Positions 18,874 to 26,067 of a stretch of DNA of 64,000 nucleotides are shown piece after piece (position 1 is the first letter of the stretch; each line of letters begins with the position of its first letter). Source of the stretch: Pseudomonas sichuanensis. GTDB lineage: Bacteria; Pseudomonadota; Gammaproteobacteria; Pseudomonadales; Pseudomonadaceae. The position numbers and the translations under genes were made by a program. Location of the stretch: assembly GCF_003231305.1 (NCBI RefSeq), contig NZ_QKVM01000017.1, forward strand, positions 1-64,000, written 5' to 3'. Under the pieces are notes generated by a model. It was given only the letters and a program-made list of their open reading frames with translations. It made no database searches and was not told where the DNA came from.

Positions 18874-19488
18874 ATGGCTAACTTCTCGATGGGTGACCAG
18901 TTCCGCGGCCTGCCCATGGGCGACCTGATTGGCGGCCCGCTGACCGCCGCCTGCGACGCACAGGTACGCCTGGCCAATGCCACCGCCGACTTCATCAAGG
19001 TGATCGGCTTCCTGCCACCGCCACCCGACCCTAACAACACCGACCCCAATGCAGTGGGCGACGTACGCACGGTCAGCTTCCGTTTCGACCGCCCCTCCAC
19101 CAGCAAGCCCGACGACGGCACCATCCCGATGGAGCGGGTAGAGCTTGAAGTACCGCTGCTGGCGGTGGTCAAGGTGCCGAACCTGTCGATCAACAAGGTG
19201 GATATCACCTTCGACATGGAAGTGAAGAACTCCGAGCAGTCACGCGAGGCCACCGACGCGCAAGCGGCGATGTCGGCCGAGGCCAGTGTCGGCTGGGGGC
19301 CATTCAGCGCCAAGGTGAACATCTCCGGCTCGGTGTCTTCGCACAAGGAGAACACCCGCTCCACTGACCAGTCGGCCAAGTACCACGTCGAGGTCCACGC
19401 GGCCGACGACGGCATGCCCGAAGGCCTGGCGCGGGTACTCGACATGATTGCCCAGTCGGTTGCGCCAAAAGCCATCACCCAGCAGTAA
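18874..19488 (+). CDS. DUF2589 domain protein (second, larger paralogue)
   Basis: Protein of 204 residues, 20 bp after the first paralogue, with AAGGAG 8 nt before the ATG. The shared core is VPLLAVVKVPNLSINKVDIT, and the shared ending is PEGLARVLDMIAQSV. It differs by a Pro/Asn-rich loop (PPPPDPNNTDPNA) and by an extra segment of alternating polar/hydrophobic strands with many Ser and Thr (KVNISGSVSSHKENTRSTDQ). Such strands occur in proteins that assemble into sheets or tubes, but no structural claim can be made from sequence alone. Confidence 0.85.
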   Translation: MANFSMGDQFRGLPMGDLIGGPLTAACDAQVRLANATADFIKVIGFLPPPPDPNNTDPNAVGDVRTVSFRFDRPSTSKPDDGTIPMERVELEVPLLAVVKVPNLSINKVDITFDMEVKNSEQSREATDAQAAMSAEASVGWGPFSAKVNISGSVSSHKENTRSTDQSAKYHVEVHAADDGMPEGLARVLDMIAQSVAPKAITQQ

Positions 19489-19571
19489 GGGGCGGCACAC
19501 CGCCAACCGCCTGATTGCTTGAGCGTTGCCAGCGGTTGGCCGTCAGTCTTTTCCGGAAAGGGAGCTCCGTG

Positions 19572-19844
19572 ATGTTCGATCTAACGGACGTGGGATATGT
19601 GAAACGCATCGTCGTCGGCAGCACCGATCCGGAAAAGCTGACGTCGCACGAGGTGATCCAGGCGCAGACCGCGCTGCTCAATCGTTGCCTGAGCGAGCCG
19701 CCCAAAGGGCGCATCGTCGGCATCGAGAAAACCTTCAACCTGCTCAACATCGGTGAGCACCAGGTGGTGCTGCAATCGCTGATCTACCACGTGGGCTTCA
19801 GCCGCCGGCCGTTCTGGCTGGCCGATGACCAGGAGGCCTCGTGA
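19572..19844 (+). CDS. Unknown 90-residue cytoplasmic protein of the DUF2589 cluster
   Basis: Protein of 90 residues from the ATG at 19572 with GGGAG 7 nt upstream. It has no signal peptide or membrane helix and ends in a short aromatic stretch (YHVGFSRRPFWL). I do not recognise a family. The stop codon overlaps the next start (TGATG), so it is translated together with the next gene and probably works with it. Confidence 0.7.
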   Translation: MFDLTDVGYVKRIVVGSTDPEKLTSHEVIQAQTALLNRCLSEPPKGRIVGIEKTFNLLNIGEHQVVLQSLIYHVGFSRRPFWLADDQEAS

Positions 19845-20149
19845 TGAAACAGTTGCAAGACTTCATTCAGACCCTCGCCGAGTCCATGCGCTGCGCGCAG
19901 CGGGCCACCGGCCTGCGTTGGCCGGGTGTGCAGATCGTCTCGATGCAGGTGCAGCTTGCGGCCACCGTCGAAGCCGGCGATGCGCAGGACATGCTGGCAC
20001 TGCGTATCGGCGCTGAACCACAGCAACCGCAGGCACTGCACGCCCTGAGCATCGAGGTGCCGGGTAACGAGAACGAGGCGATCGTCGTGCAACTCGACGG
20101 CCAGTTGGTCGGACGCTACGGGAGCCACGGCGATGCCCAAACGAACTGA
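19844..20149 (+). CDS. Unknown 101-residue protein of the DUF2589 cluster
   Basis: Protein of 101 residues from the ATG at 19844, which has AGGAGG 7 nt upstream; the GTG at 19841 is less likely. It begins with a helix (QLQDFIQTLAESMRCAQRAT) and continues with alternating beta-like segments (VQIVSMQVQLAAT, IVVQLDGQLVGRYG). The first part resembles the helix-then-strand layout of the DUF2589 proteins. No family is recognised. Its last 17 bp overlap the following membrane-protein gene. Confidence 0.7.
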   Translation: MKQLQDFIQTLAESMRCAQRATGLRWPGVQIVSMQVQLAATVEAGDAQDMLALRIGAEPQQPQALHALSIEVPGNENEAIVVQLDGQLVGRYGSHGDAQTN

Positions 20150-20381
20150 CCGCTCGATGCGGCTGCTGCTCTCCCGGCAGGAGACCCAGACCCTGCGTTC
20201 AATCCTGCGCGACAAACCCGGCCAGACGGCGCCGAAGTCGGTGCCCAGATGGCTGCTCTGCGCCTTGGGTGCGGTGCTGCTGACGGGGCTGGTGTCGCTG
20301 GGCCTGATAGAGCCTGAACTGGCGCTTGCCATCGCCAAGAAGGCGGGGCTGGTGCTGGGTTCTGAAGCAGGCAATCACTGA
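20133..20381 (+). CDS. Small single-span membrane protein of the DUF2589 cluster
   Basis: Protein of 82 residues. Residues 1-39 are polar and positively charged, residues 40-59 form one hydrophobic helix (WLLCALGAVLLTGLVSLGLI), and the tail (residues 61-82) is weakly amphipathic. The positive-inside rule puts the N terminus in the cytoplasm. It overlaps the upstream gene by 17 bp. A small membrane protein just upstream of a cell-wall hydrolase resembles the order of phage holin-endolysin cassettes, but the sequence does not match a holin family I know. Confidence 0.7.
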   Translation: MPKRTDRSMRLLLSRQETQTLRSILRDKPGQTAPKSVPRWLLCALGAVLLTGLVSLGLIEPELALAIAKKAGLVLGSEAGNH

Positions 20382-20399
20382 TAAACAAGGAGCGTGATC

Positions 20400-20789
20400 A
20401 TGAAACATCTGGCTGCAACACTGGCTGGCGCGGTTGCGCTGGCCACCCTGGCCTCGGCCTGGGCCGACGACCAGTACCAGGGTACTTTCAAGGACAACGG
20501 CCGGCCGGTGCCGGTATTGCTGAACATTGATGCCACCGCCGGGCTTGGCGACATCGCCGGCAAGGTTCGCTTCAACGGCGAATGGAAGTGTGGCTTTGAC
20601 CTTGAGTTCAACGGTGTCGACGGGCCGCTCAGCACCTATAGCCTCGAAGGCAGCGGCCCCGGCCGGTGCGTCTCGCTGACGCTCGGCTATCTGCAGGCCC
20701 AGCGCGGCACCGACGGCCTGCAGGTCCAGCTGTATACCCAGGCCAACAAGCTGGCCTACACCCTCACGCTGGCGCCACCCGCCAAGTAA
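20400..20789 (+). CDS. Periplasmic small beta-rich protein of the DUF2589 cluster
   Basis: Protein of 129 residues from the ATG at 20400 with AAGGAG 7 nt upstream. A Sec signal peptide covers about residues 1-23 (cleavage near ASAWA-DD). The mature part is beta-rich and has two Cys residues (EWKCGFDL and GPGRCVSL), which could form a disulfide in the periplasm. No family is recognised. Its place just before the cell-wall hydrolase would suit a hydrolase inhibitor or a chaperone, but this is only inference. Confidence 0.7.
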   Translation: MKHLAATLAGAVALATLASAWADDQYQGTFKDNGRPVPVLLNIDATAGLGDIAGKVRFNGEWKCGFDLEFNGVDGPLSTYSLEGSGPGRCVSLTLGYLQAQRGTDGLQVQLYTQANKLAYTLTLAPPAK

Positions 20790-20874
20790 CCCCACCAACC
20801 CTTTGATTCGCTGACAAGGCAGGGCCCTCCCGCGGCCTCACGGGGAGCGGCTTGCCTGCGAAAAGGAGCAGACC

Positions 20875-21657
20875 ATGTGCATCACCCATAGCGTCGGCCC
20901 CGGTGGCAACAACGCCAGCGCCGATGTCCGCAGCCTGCAGCTGCTGCTCAACCTCAACAGCGGGCAACGCGGCTTCAGTTGCAAACTCGGTACCGATGGC
21001 CAGTGGGGCGCGGCTTCGCGCAGTGCCCTGGCAAGCTTCCAGCAGGCCATTGGCATCCCGCCCGGGCAACCGGTCAAGCCCGATGATGCAACCTTGGCAG
21101 CCCTGCGCACTGGCCTGCCGGCCGGGCTGGTCGCGCCCAAGCTGTGGGCGGTGATGATCAACGCCAGCGGTGCGCGCATCGACGCCTTCACGCAACCGAT
21201 GCTCGACGTGTTCGCCCGTTACGCCATCGACACGCCGCTGCGAATCGTCCACTTCCTCGCGCAGATCGCCCATGAAAGTGGCTGCCTGCGTTACACCGAA
21301 GAACTCGCCTCGGGCAGTGCCTACGACGGGCGCAAGGACCTGGGCAACCTGCAGCCCGGCGACGGCCCGCGCTTCAAGGGGCGCGGCTTGATCCAGCTGA
21401 CCGGTCGCGCCAACTACCGCCAGTACGGCCAGTACTGCAAGCGTGATTTCGAAGCCAAGGACGACCCCGCCCTGGTGAGTACCGACCCGGCCCTGGCGGT
21501 GGATGTCGCCGGTTGGTTCTGGATGACCCGCAAGCTCAACGATTGGGCCGACCAGGACAACTTGCGCGAGATCACCCGTCGCATCAACGGCGGCTTCAAC
21601 GGCGTCGACGATCGCGCCGCCTACCTGGCCCGGGCCAAGTGGCTGCTGCTCGGCTGA
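20875..21657 (+). CDS. GH19 peptidoglycan hydrolase with N-terminal peptidoglycan-binding domain
   Basis: Protein of 260 residues. Residues 15-80 resemble a PG_binding_1 domain (ADVRSLQLLLNLNSGQRGF, DGQWGAASRSALASFQ). Residues 88-260 are a GH19 catalytic domain with the acid Glu in IAHESG (E134), a second Glu in YTEEL and the signature FKGRGLIQLTGRANYRQYG. This form is typical of phage endolysins and bacterial GH19 lysozyme-like enzymes rather than plant chitinases. There is no signal peptide, so it needs lysis, a holin or another route to reach the cell wall. Confidence 0.9.
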   Translation: MCITHSVGPGGNNASADVRSLQLLLNLNSGQRGFSCKLGTDGQWGAASRSALASFQQAIGIPPGQPVKPDDATLAALRTGLPAGLVAPKLWAVMINASGARIDAFTQPMLDVFARYAIDTPLRIVHFLAQIAHESGCLRYTEELASGSAYDGRKDLGNLQPGDGPRFKGRGLIQLTGRANYRQYGQYCKRDFEAKDDPALVSTDPALAVDVAGWFWMTRKLNDWADQDNLREITRRINGGFNGVDDRAAYLARAKWLLLG

Positions 21658-21740
21658 ACCTTCAGTTCACCCCTTTGCGCCGCCTGTGGCGCAGCCCGAG
21701 GACGACAACGTCCTGCAACCGCAAGAAAAGGAGCTTCATC

Positions 21741-22283
21741 ATGAAAAAGACTTTCGTGTTCCCACGCGCGCGCGCCACGCTGGCTGGCCTGGCGGTCATC
21801 GGCAGCCTGGCCTTCGCGCAAACCTCGGTGGCCTGCCCGCAGGGCAATTCGGCGGGCAATCCTGCGGTCGACCAGCAGCATGTATTCTGCGGCGAGGTCA
21901 GCGGTGGCGCCGCCAAAGGCCTGCATAGCCGCCCCGGCGGCGTGATGCCCAACAGCGCCGCGACCACCCCGGCCACCACCGTCACCGTCTCGCCGACAAT
22001 GCCCGCCGGGATCTACGCGCTGAACAACTTCACCATCACCCAGGCTGGGCAGACGCGCACCAAGACCATTTCCACGATGTTCCCGGACGCCTGCACCCAG
22101 GCCAATGTGGTTGCCGCTATCCAGAACGCCTATAACAACCGCACTTCGTTGAACGGCACCCGCTTCACCGGCCCGTCGGGGGCGACCTGCGGCGCGGGTA
22201 CGCCTACGGTGTCATTCGACATAGTCGGCTACCTGGAAACCGTCGGTGGCAACGTGGTCAGGACGGCCTATCCTGCGTATTGA
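21741..22283 (+). CDS. Secreted EndoU-family nuclease (toxin-like)
   Basis: Protein of 180 residues from the ATG at 21741 with AAGGAG 8 nt upstream. A Sec signal peptide covers about residues 1-31. The rest matches the bacterial EndoU fold: QQHVFCGE with His47, GLHSRPGG with His62, the strand-turn KTISTMFPDACTQ (a Lys, then the F-P motif), the helix VVAAIQNAYNNR and the final IVGYLETVGGNVVRTAYPAY. Two His and one Lys are the catalytic set of EndoU RNases. Bacterial EndoU domains are known mainly as toxin tips of CDI and other interbacterial systems. Here the domain stands alone with its own signal peptide. An intrinsic terminator follows. Confidence 0.85.
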   Translation: MKKTFVFPRARATLAGLAVIGSLAFAQTSVACPQGNSAGNPAVDQQHVFCGEVSGGAAKGLHSRPGGVMPNSAATTPATTVTVSPTMPAGIYALNNFTITQAGQTRTKTISTMFPDACTQANVVAAIQNAYNNRTSLNGTRFTGPSGATCGAGTPTVSFDIVGYLETVGGNVVRTAYPAY

Positions 22284-22297
22284 AATCAAGGCCAGGG

Positions 22298-22323
22298 AAA
22301 AGGGCCGTGGCGGCCCTTTTTCC
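22298..22323 (+). terminator. Intrinsic terminator after the EndoU gene
   Basis: A perfect 10-bp stem, aaaagggccg / cggccctttt with a 3-nt loop, runs into a T-run. It starts 15 bp after the EndoU stop codon and probably ends the DUF2589 cluster transcript. Confidence 0.88.
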
Positions 22324-22348
22324 GTTTCGAAGACAGAAGGAACTCGCC

Positions 22349-22627
22349 ATGTCCCCAAGTACGCCCCCTGCGACCCATGCCGGCCTGCAACAGTTTCTCG
22401 ACGAAGAAGTCACTGCCGCGGCCCTTGCGCACTTGCTAGAGAAGGCCCTGGCCGCTCGCAGCAACCGGCTGGTAGAGGCCTACAGCGGCAATGCCTATCA
22501 GGTTGCGTTCGAAGATGATGACGTGGTGATCGGCCACCACTATGTCAAAGACTGGCCTGCCGTGCGGGTGCCGCTGGGTACGTTCATCGAGGCACTGCGG
22601 GCATGGAAGGAGCAGCCCGGCGCCTGA
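22349..22627 (+). CDS. Small protein, candidate immunity protein to EndoU
   Basis: Protein of 92 residues from the ATG at 22349 with AGAAGGA 7 nt upstream. It is acidic and cytoplasmic: a helical N-terminal half (LQQFLDEEVTAAALAHLLEK) is followed by strands (YQVAFEDDDVVIGHHYV) and a closing helix (VPLGTFIEALRAWKE). Small acidic proteins with a closing helix of this kind are common among immunity proteins. It lies just after the EndoU gene in the same orientation, but behind the terminator, so it would be read through or have its own promoter. The role is inferred from position only. Confidence 0.6.
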   Translation: MSPSTPPATHAGLQQFLDEEVTAAALAHLLEKALAARSNRLVEAYSGNAYQVAFEDDDVVIGHHYVKDWPAVRVPLGTFIEALRAWKEQPGA

Positions 22628-22642
22628 CTGGGCTACCCCCGT

Positions 22643-23188
22643 TCACACATCGCTGTCACTGACCACGCAGTGCGCGATCCCTTTGACACCACTGGCGTGG
22701 GCGCTCACATGGCGCACCTTGAACCCAGGGTTCTGCACCGTGGCCTTGGGCGTCCAGCCATCGCCGTTGTCGACCTGGTAGCTGATCGAACCATCGGCAT
22801 GCCAGGCCAGGCGCAGGCCGTACTGGTCGTTGCGATTGGGTGCGTTGAGGAAGTGATCGCTGATGACGGCAGTGGCGTTGACGAAGGTGCGCAGGTGGAA
22901 CGTGCGCTGATCGCTGCCGTTGCTCTGCGGTGAGCTGGACAGGAACAGGGTGTAGTCTTCGCGCTCGTCCTGGGCGGCGGCGAGGATCACCGAGGGTACC
23001 CATTTGTCGCCGGTGTGGTTTTGCTCGATGCTCACCTGGCAGGTCAGTTGACCGCGGTCGCCCACGTATTCACGCAGGAAGTTCTCGTAGTGACCGTATG
23101 GCACATCGAACGGCAAGCGTTGGCCCGGCGTGCAGCCAAGCAACAGCCCCAGGCCAGCCATACCCACTGTTCTTGCGAGATTCTTCAC
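22643..23188 (-). CDS. Putative lipoprotein, unknown function
   Basis: Protein of 181 residues with a lipoprotein signal peptide; the lipobox LLGC puts the lipidated Cys at residue 19. The mature part is beta-rich with two further Cys (QLTCQVSI and IAHCVVSD) and the run NGDGWTPKATVQNPGFKV. It is convergent with the possible immunity gene, the two stops being 15 bp apart. I recognise no family. Confidence 0.75.
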   Translation of the reverse strand: MKNLARTVGMAGLGLLLGCTPGQRLPFDVPYGHYENFLREYVGDRGQLTCQVSIEQNHTGDKWVPSVILAAAQDEREDYTLFLSSSPQSNGSDQRTFHLRTFVNATAVISDHFLNAPNRNDQYGLRLAWHADGSISYQVDNGDGWTPKATVQNPGFKVRHVSAHASGVKGIAHCVVSDSDV

Positions 23189-23290
23189 GTTGCGTTCCTT
23201 GCTGTGCGAGAGGCATTTGCCGGGAGCGCAAGGCTAGCGAGGCAGGCTGTTCGGCGCAACCGCGACAGACGCGAACCTGGTTGCCAAGGC

Positions 23291-23596
23291 TCAGCCGTGC
23301 ACGGGCCGCAGGAAGCTGCGTTCGTAGCTCTGGATGAAACGCTGCTCGGTGGCCAGGGCGAAGGCGGCGATGCACTCGGGGTCGGTTTCCGACGCCGTGC
23401 GGTACTGCTCGTAGGCGGCCAGGCTGGGGAAGCTGAACAGGGCGTAGGCGACGTTGTTGGCGCCTTCGCTGGGCAGGAAGTAGCCGTGGTGAGTGCCGCC
23501 CATGCGATTGACCAGGCCGATCCACAGCTTGCCGTATGCCTCGAAGGCAGGGATCTGATACGGGTCGATGATGTACTTGAGGTGGCAGGTGATCAT
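23291..23596 (-). CDS. NIPSNAP family protein
   Basis: Protein of 101 residues from the ATG at 23596, where the sequence starts MITCHLKYIIDPYQIPAFEA; an upstream start in the same frame would add 12 residues with no support. The pattern with NRMGGTHHGYFLPSEGANN and YALFSFPSLAAYEQYR is that of bacterial NIPSNAP (dimeric alpha/beta ferredoxin-like) proteins. Biochemical role unknown. Confidence 0.88.
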   Translation of the reverse strand: MITCHLKYIIDPYQIPAFEAYGKLWIGLVNRMGGTHHGYFLPSEGANNVAYALFSFPSLAAYEQYRTASETDPECIAAFALATEQRFIQSYERSFLRPVHG

Positions 23597-23665
23597 TGCA
23601 CGCAATCCTTTGGGTGAGCCGGGGAGGCTCACCTTACAGGGGGCGGCGGCGGGCGTCGATGGGTG

Positions 23666-24220
23666 TTACGGCGTGTCCGCCTGGCGCCAGATCAGTTTCT
23701 CGGTGGGGTAGCCCTGCTCGCGCGCCCGTTGCAGCAACTGCTCGCGGGTCTGGCTGCTGACCGTCGGGCTGCGCGACAACAGCCACAGGTATTCGCGGTT
23801 GGGGTGGCCGACCAACGCCACGCGGTAGTCCGGGTCGTGGTACAGCACCCAGTACTCGCCCTTGGTCAGGTCGGGCGCCAGGCGGCTGAACCAGTTGTCG
23901 AAGCGCACCCACAGCTTGTCGGTGCGGCCGGGCACTTGCGCCTGGGCGGTACCGTGGGCGCTGTTCCACTGGCCGTCCCGTTCCTTGCAGCAGTTGTCGA
24001 CGTCGATCCGGCCATCCGCGCGCAATCCATAGTGCGCTTCGGACTGCACGCAATTGCGCTGGAAGAACATCGGCAGCCGCGCCAGCTCGTACCAGGTGCC
24101 CTGGTAGCGTTGCAGGTCGACTTGCTGGGTGGTGGGGGGCGGCAGCTGCTGCGCCGAGCTGGAGCAACCGGCCACTGCGAGGGTCAGGCAGGACAGCAGC
24201 AAGGCCATACGCATCGTCAT
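23666..24220 (-). CDS. blc: Outer-membrane lipocalin (Blc-like)
   Basis: Protein of 184 residues. The lipobox VAGC gives Cys19 as the lipid-modified residue. The lipocalin signature is GTWYELARLPMFFQRNC near residue 40, followed by the beta-barrel strands and YRVALVGHPNREYLWLLSR. AGGAGG lies 5 nt before the ATG at 24220. Blc proteins bind lysophospholipids or fatty acids at the outer membrane and are often induced by envelope stress. Confidence 0.9.
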   Translation of the reverse strand: MTMRMALLLSCLTLAVAGCSSSAQQLPPPTTQQVDLQRYQGTWYELARLPMFFQRNCVQSEAHYGLRADGRIDVDNCCKERDGQWNSAHGTAQAQVPGRTDKLWVRFDNWFSRLAPDLTKGEYWVLYHDPDYRVALVGHPNREYLWLLSRSPTVSSQTREQLLQRAREQGYPTEKLIWRQADTP

Positions 24221-24290
24221 GGGTACCTCCTGGCAAGCTGAAGGGTCACCTGATGTTCGATGCGCAGGCCGGGCAAAAGGTTTTATCGGG

Positions 24291-24869
24291 TCAGCGCGAG
24301 GTCTCTATGCGCAGCACTTCGGTGTAGATGGCGTCCACCGTCTGGTCGACCTTGAGGTTCTTCATGCGTTTTTGCAGCTCGGGGTCTTCGACCTTGACCA
24401 CCTGCAGCTTGCCTTCCGGCGGCAGCAGGCTGACTTCGTGGGTCTTGAGGTCGATCTTCTTGATCTGCGAAGTGACCTTCACCTGACGGAAGGCTTCGCC
24501 ACCGGGGTTGGGGTTGTCCTTGGTGGCGCGGATGGTGCCAGCCTCTTCCGAGGCTTTCGGTGCGCCGCCGACGTTGGTGTTCAGCACGTAGGCCACCGCG
24601 CGGGTCACATAGATGTCGACCTTGTCGCCGACCTTGAGGTTGGGCAGGGCCTTGGCTTTTTCCGTGAGCTGGAAGGTCACGTCCTTGTCATGCGGGCCCT
24701 TGACGGTGACCTGGCGGTTGGCCTGGTCGATGGCGGTAACCTGCGTGCTGACATGGCTTTCCAGGGCTTCGCTGGCAATGGGCAGTTCGGCGGCGTGGGC
24801 GGTGAAGCTGGCGGCGGACACTAACGAGGCGAGCGCAATGGCGCGGGCGAGTGAGCGGGTTGGATTCAT
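24291..24869 (-). CDS. Exported protein with two related repeats
   Basis: Protein of 192 residues from the ATG at 24869, which gives a clean signal peptide (SLARAIALASLVSAASFTAHA) cleaved near residue 26. The mature part holds two copies of a roughly 50-residue unit: V-T-A-I-D...VTVKGPHDKDVTFQ...NLKVGDKVDIYVTRA and I-K-K-I-D...VSLLPPEGKLQVV...NLKVDQTVDAIYTEV. The first-copy and second-copy landmarks align. Such repeats suggest a periplasmic beta-barrel (OB-like) fold. The family is not named here; the role is unknown. Confidence 0.7.
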   Translation of the reverse strand: MNPTRSLARAIALASLVSAASFTAHAAELPIASEALESHVSTQVTAIDQANRQVTVKGPHDKDVTFQLTEKAKALPNLKVGDKVDIYVTRAVAYVLNTNVGGAPKASEEAGTIRATKDNPNPGGEAFRQVKVTSQIKKIDLKTHEVSLLPPEGKLQVVKVEDPELQKRMKNLKVDQTVDAIYTEVLRIETSR

Positions 24870-24970
24870 TGGCCTGTCTTCCTTGTGATCGATACCGGTG
24901 AGTGGCATGCGAGGTTCAAGCATAGTCACAGGTTGGCCAATTTGCGGGGCGACCTGCTGTCGCTGTGGCC

Positions 24971-25987
24971 TCAGGCCTGCGTGGGAGCAGTGGTTCGCCG
25001 CTGCGACTTGCCCTGCGATACCGTTGGGACCGGCACCGCATTCTTCGCCGCCAGCACCTCGGCCATCACGCTGACCGCGATTTCCGCCGGGGTCTTGCTG
25101 CCGATGTGGACGCCGATCGGCCCGTGCAGGCGCTCAAGCGATTGCTCGGTCTCGCCAAAATGCTCGATCAGCCGTTCGCGACGCAGCTGGCTGTTGCGCC
25201 GCGAGCCGATGGCGCCGACGTAGAACGCCGGGCTGTGCAGGGCTTCGAGCAGGGCCAGGTCGTCGAGCCTGGGGTCGTGGCTGACGGCGATGACGCAGCT
25301 GCGCAGGTCGGCCCGGAAGGCGCGCACCGCGTCGTCCGGCATGCCCGCGAGGTGTTCGACGCCGGCCACCGCCCAGCTGGCCAGGTATTCCGGGCGCGGG
25401 TCGCACACCGCCACGCGGAAGCCGTTGAACAGGGCCATGGTCGCCAGGTATTCGGCCAGCGCGCCGGCGCCGATCAGCAGCATGCGGTAGCCGGGGCCGA
25501 GGGTATTGCGCATGTGCTGGCCGTCGAAGCTGAACTGTGCCGGGGTGGCAGTGGCCTGGAGGGTAACGCTGCCGTCTTGCAGGGCAAGGTCGCGGCGTAC
25601 CAGTTGGCCGCTGTCGAGCTGATCGAGCAAGCGCTGCAACAGCTGGGGCTCGGGGTTGAATTCGAGGATCAGTTCCAGCGTGCCGCCGCACGGCAGGCCG
25701 AAGCGGTGCGCCTCGTCGGCGCTGATGCCATAGCGAAGCACCTCGGGGGCGCCGATGGGCAGCCCGGGGCCACCATGGGCGCTGGTATAGCGCAGGATCA
25801 GGTCGTCTTCGATGCAGCCGCCAGAGACGCTGCCAACCACCCGGCCATCACCGCGCAAGGCCATCATCGAGCCCACCGGGCGCGGCGACGAGCCCCAGGT
25901 ACGGGCGACAGTGGCGAGCAGTACGCGGTGACTGGCCTTGAGCCAGTCGTGGGCGGTGCGCAGGACCAGCAGGTCGATGCTTTCCAT
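24971..25987 (-). CDS. XdhC-family molybdenum cofactor insertion protein
   Basis: Protein of 338 residues. The N-terminal XdhC/CoxI domain has VLLATVARTWGSSPRPVGSM and VGSVSGGCIEDDLI. The C-terminal Rossmann domain has YRMLLIGAGALAEYLATMAL and YVGAIGSRRNSQLR. XdhC proteins deliver sulfurated Moco to xanthine-dehydrogenase-type enzymes, which fits its place behind a Moco oxidoreductase operon. The last 15 or so residues (SQGKSQRRTTAPTQA) are encoded by a REP element, so the natural stop appears to have been displaced by the repeat. Confidence 0.92.
   Translation of the reverse strand: MESIDLLVLRTAHDWLKASHRVLLATVARTWGSSPRPVGSMMALRGDGRVVGSVSGGCIEDDLILRYTSAHGGPGLPIGAPEVLRYGISADEAHRFGLPCGGTLELILEFNPEPQLLQRLLDQLDSGQLVRRDLALQDGSVTLQATATPAQFSFDGQHMRNTLGPGYRMLLIGAGALAEYLATMALFNGFRVAVCDPRPEYLASWAVAGVEHLAGMPDDAVRAFRADLRSCVIAVSHDPRLDDLALLEALHSPAFYVGAIGSRRNSQLRRERLIEHFGETEQSLERLHGPIGVHIGSKTPAEIAVSVMAEVLAAKNAVPVPTVSQGKSQRRTTAPTQA
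24981..25020. repeat. REP-type element forming the 3' end of the xdhC gene
   Basis: gtgggagcagtggttcgcc gctgcgacttgccctgcgat matches the long REP type seen at 13917-13950 and 11791-11830. A partial second copy (ttcgcggggcaagtcgcagcg) lies at 26034-26060 between xdhC and the cytochrome gene. Confidence 0.75.
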
Positions 25988-26033
25988 GGTGTACGTGGCC
26001 TCGGTAACTCATGACAGGCTTTGCTTTCTGTCC

Positions 26034-26060
26034 TTCGCGGGGCAAGTCGCAGCGGCGCGA
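26034..26060. repeat. REP fragment between xdhC and cytochrome genes
   Basis: ttcgcggggcaagtcgcagc ggcgcga, half of the same long REP type, just after the cytochrome stop codon (minus strand). Confidence 0.7.
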
Positions 26061-26067
26061 GGGGGTA

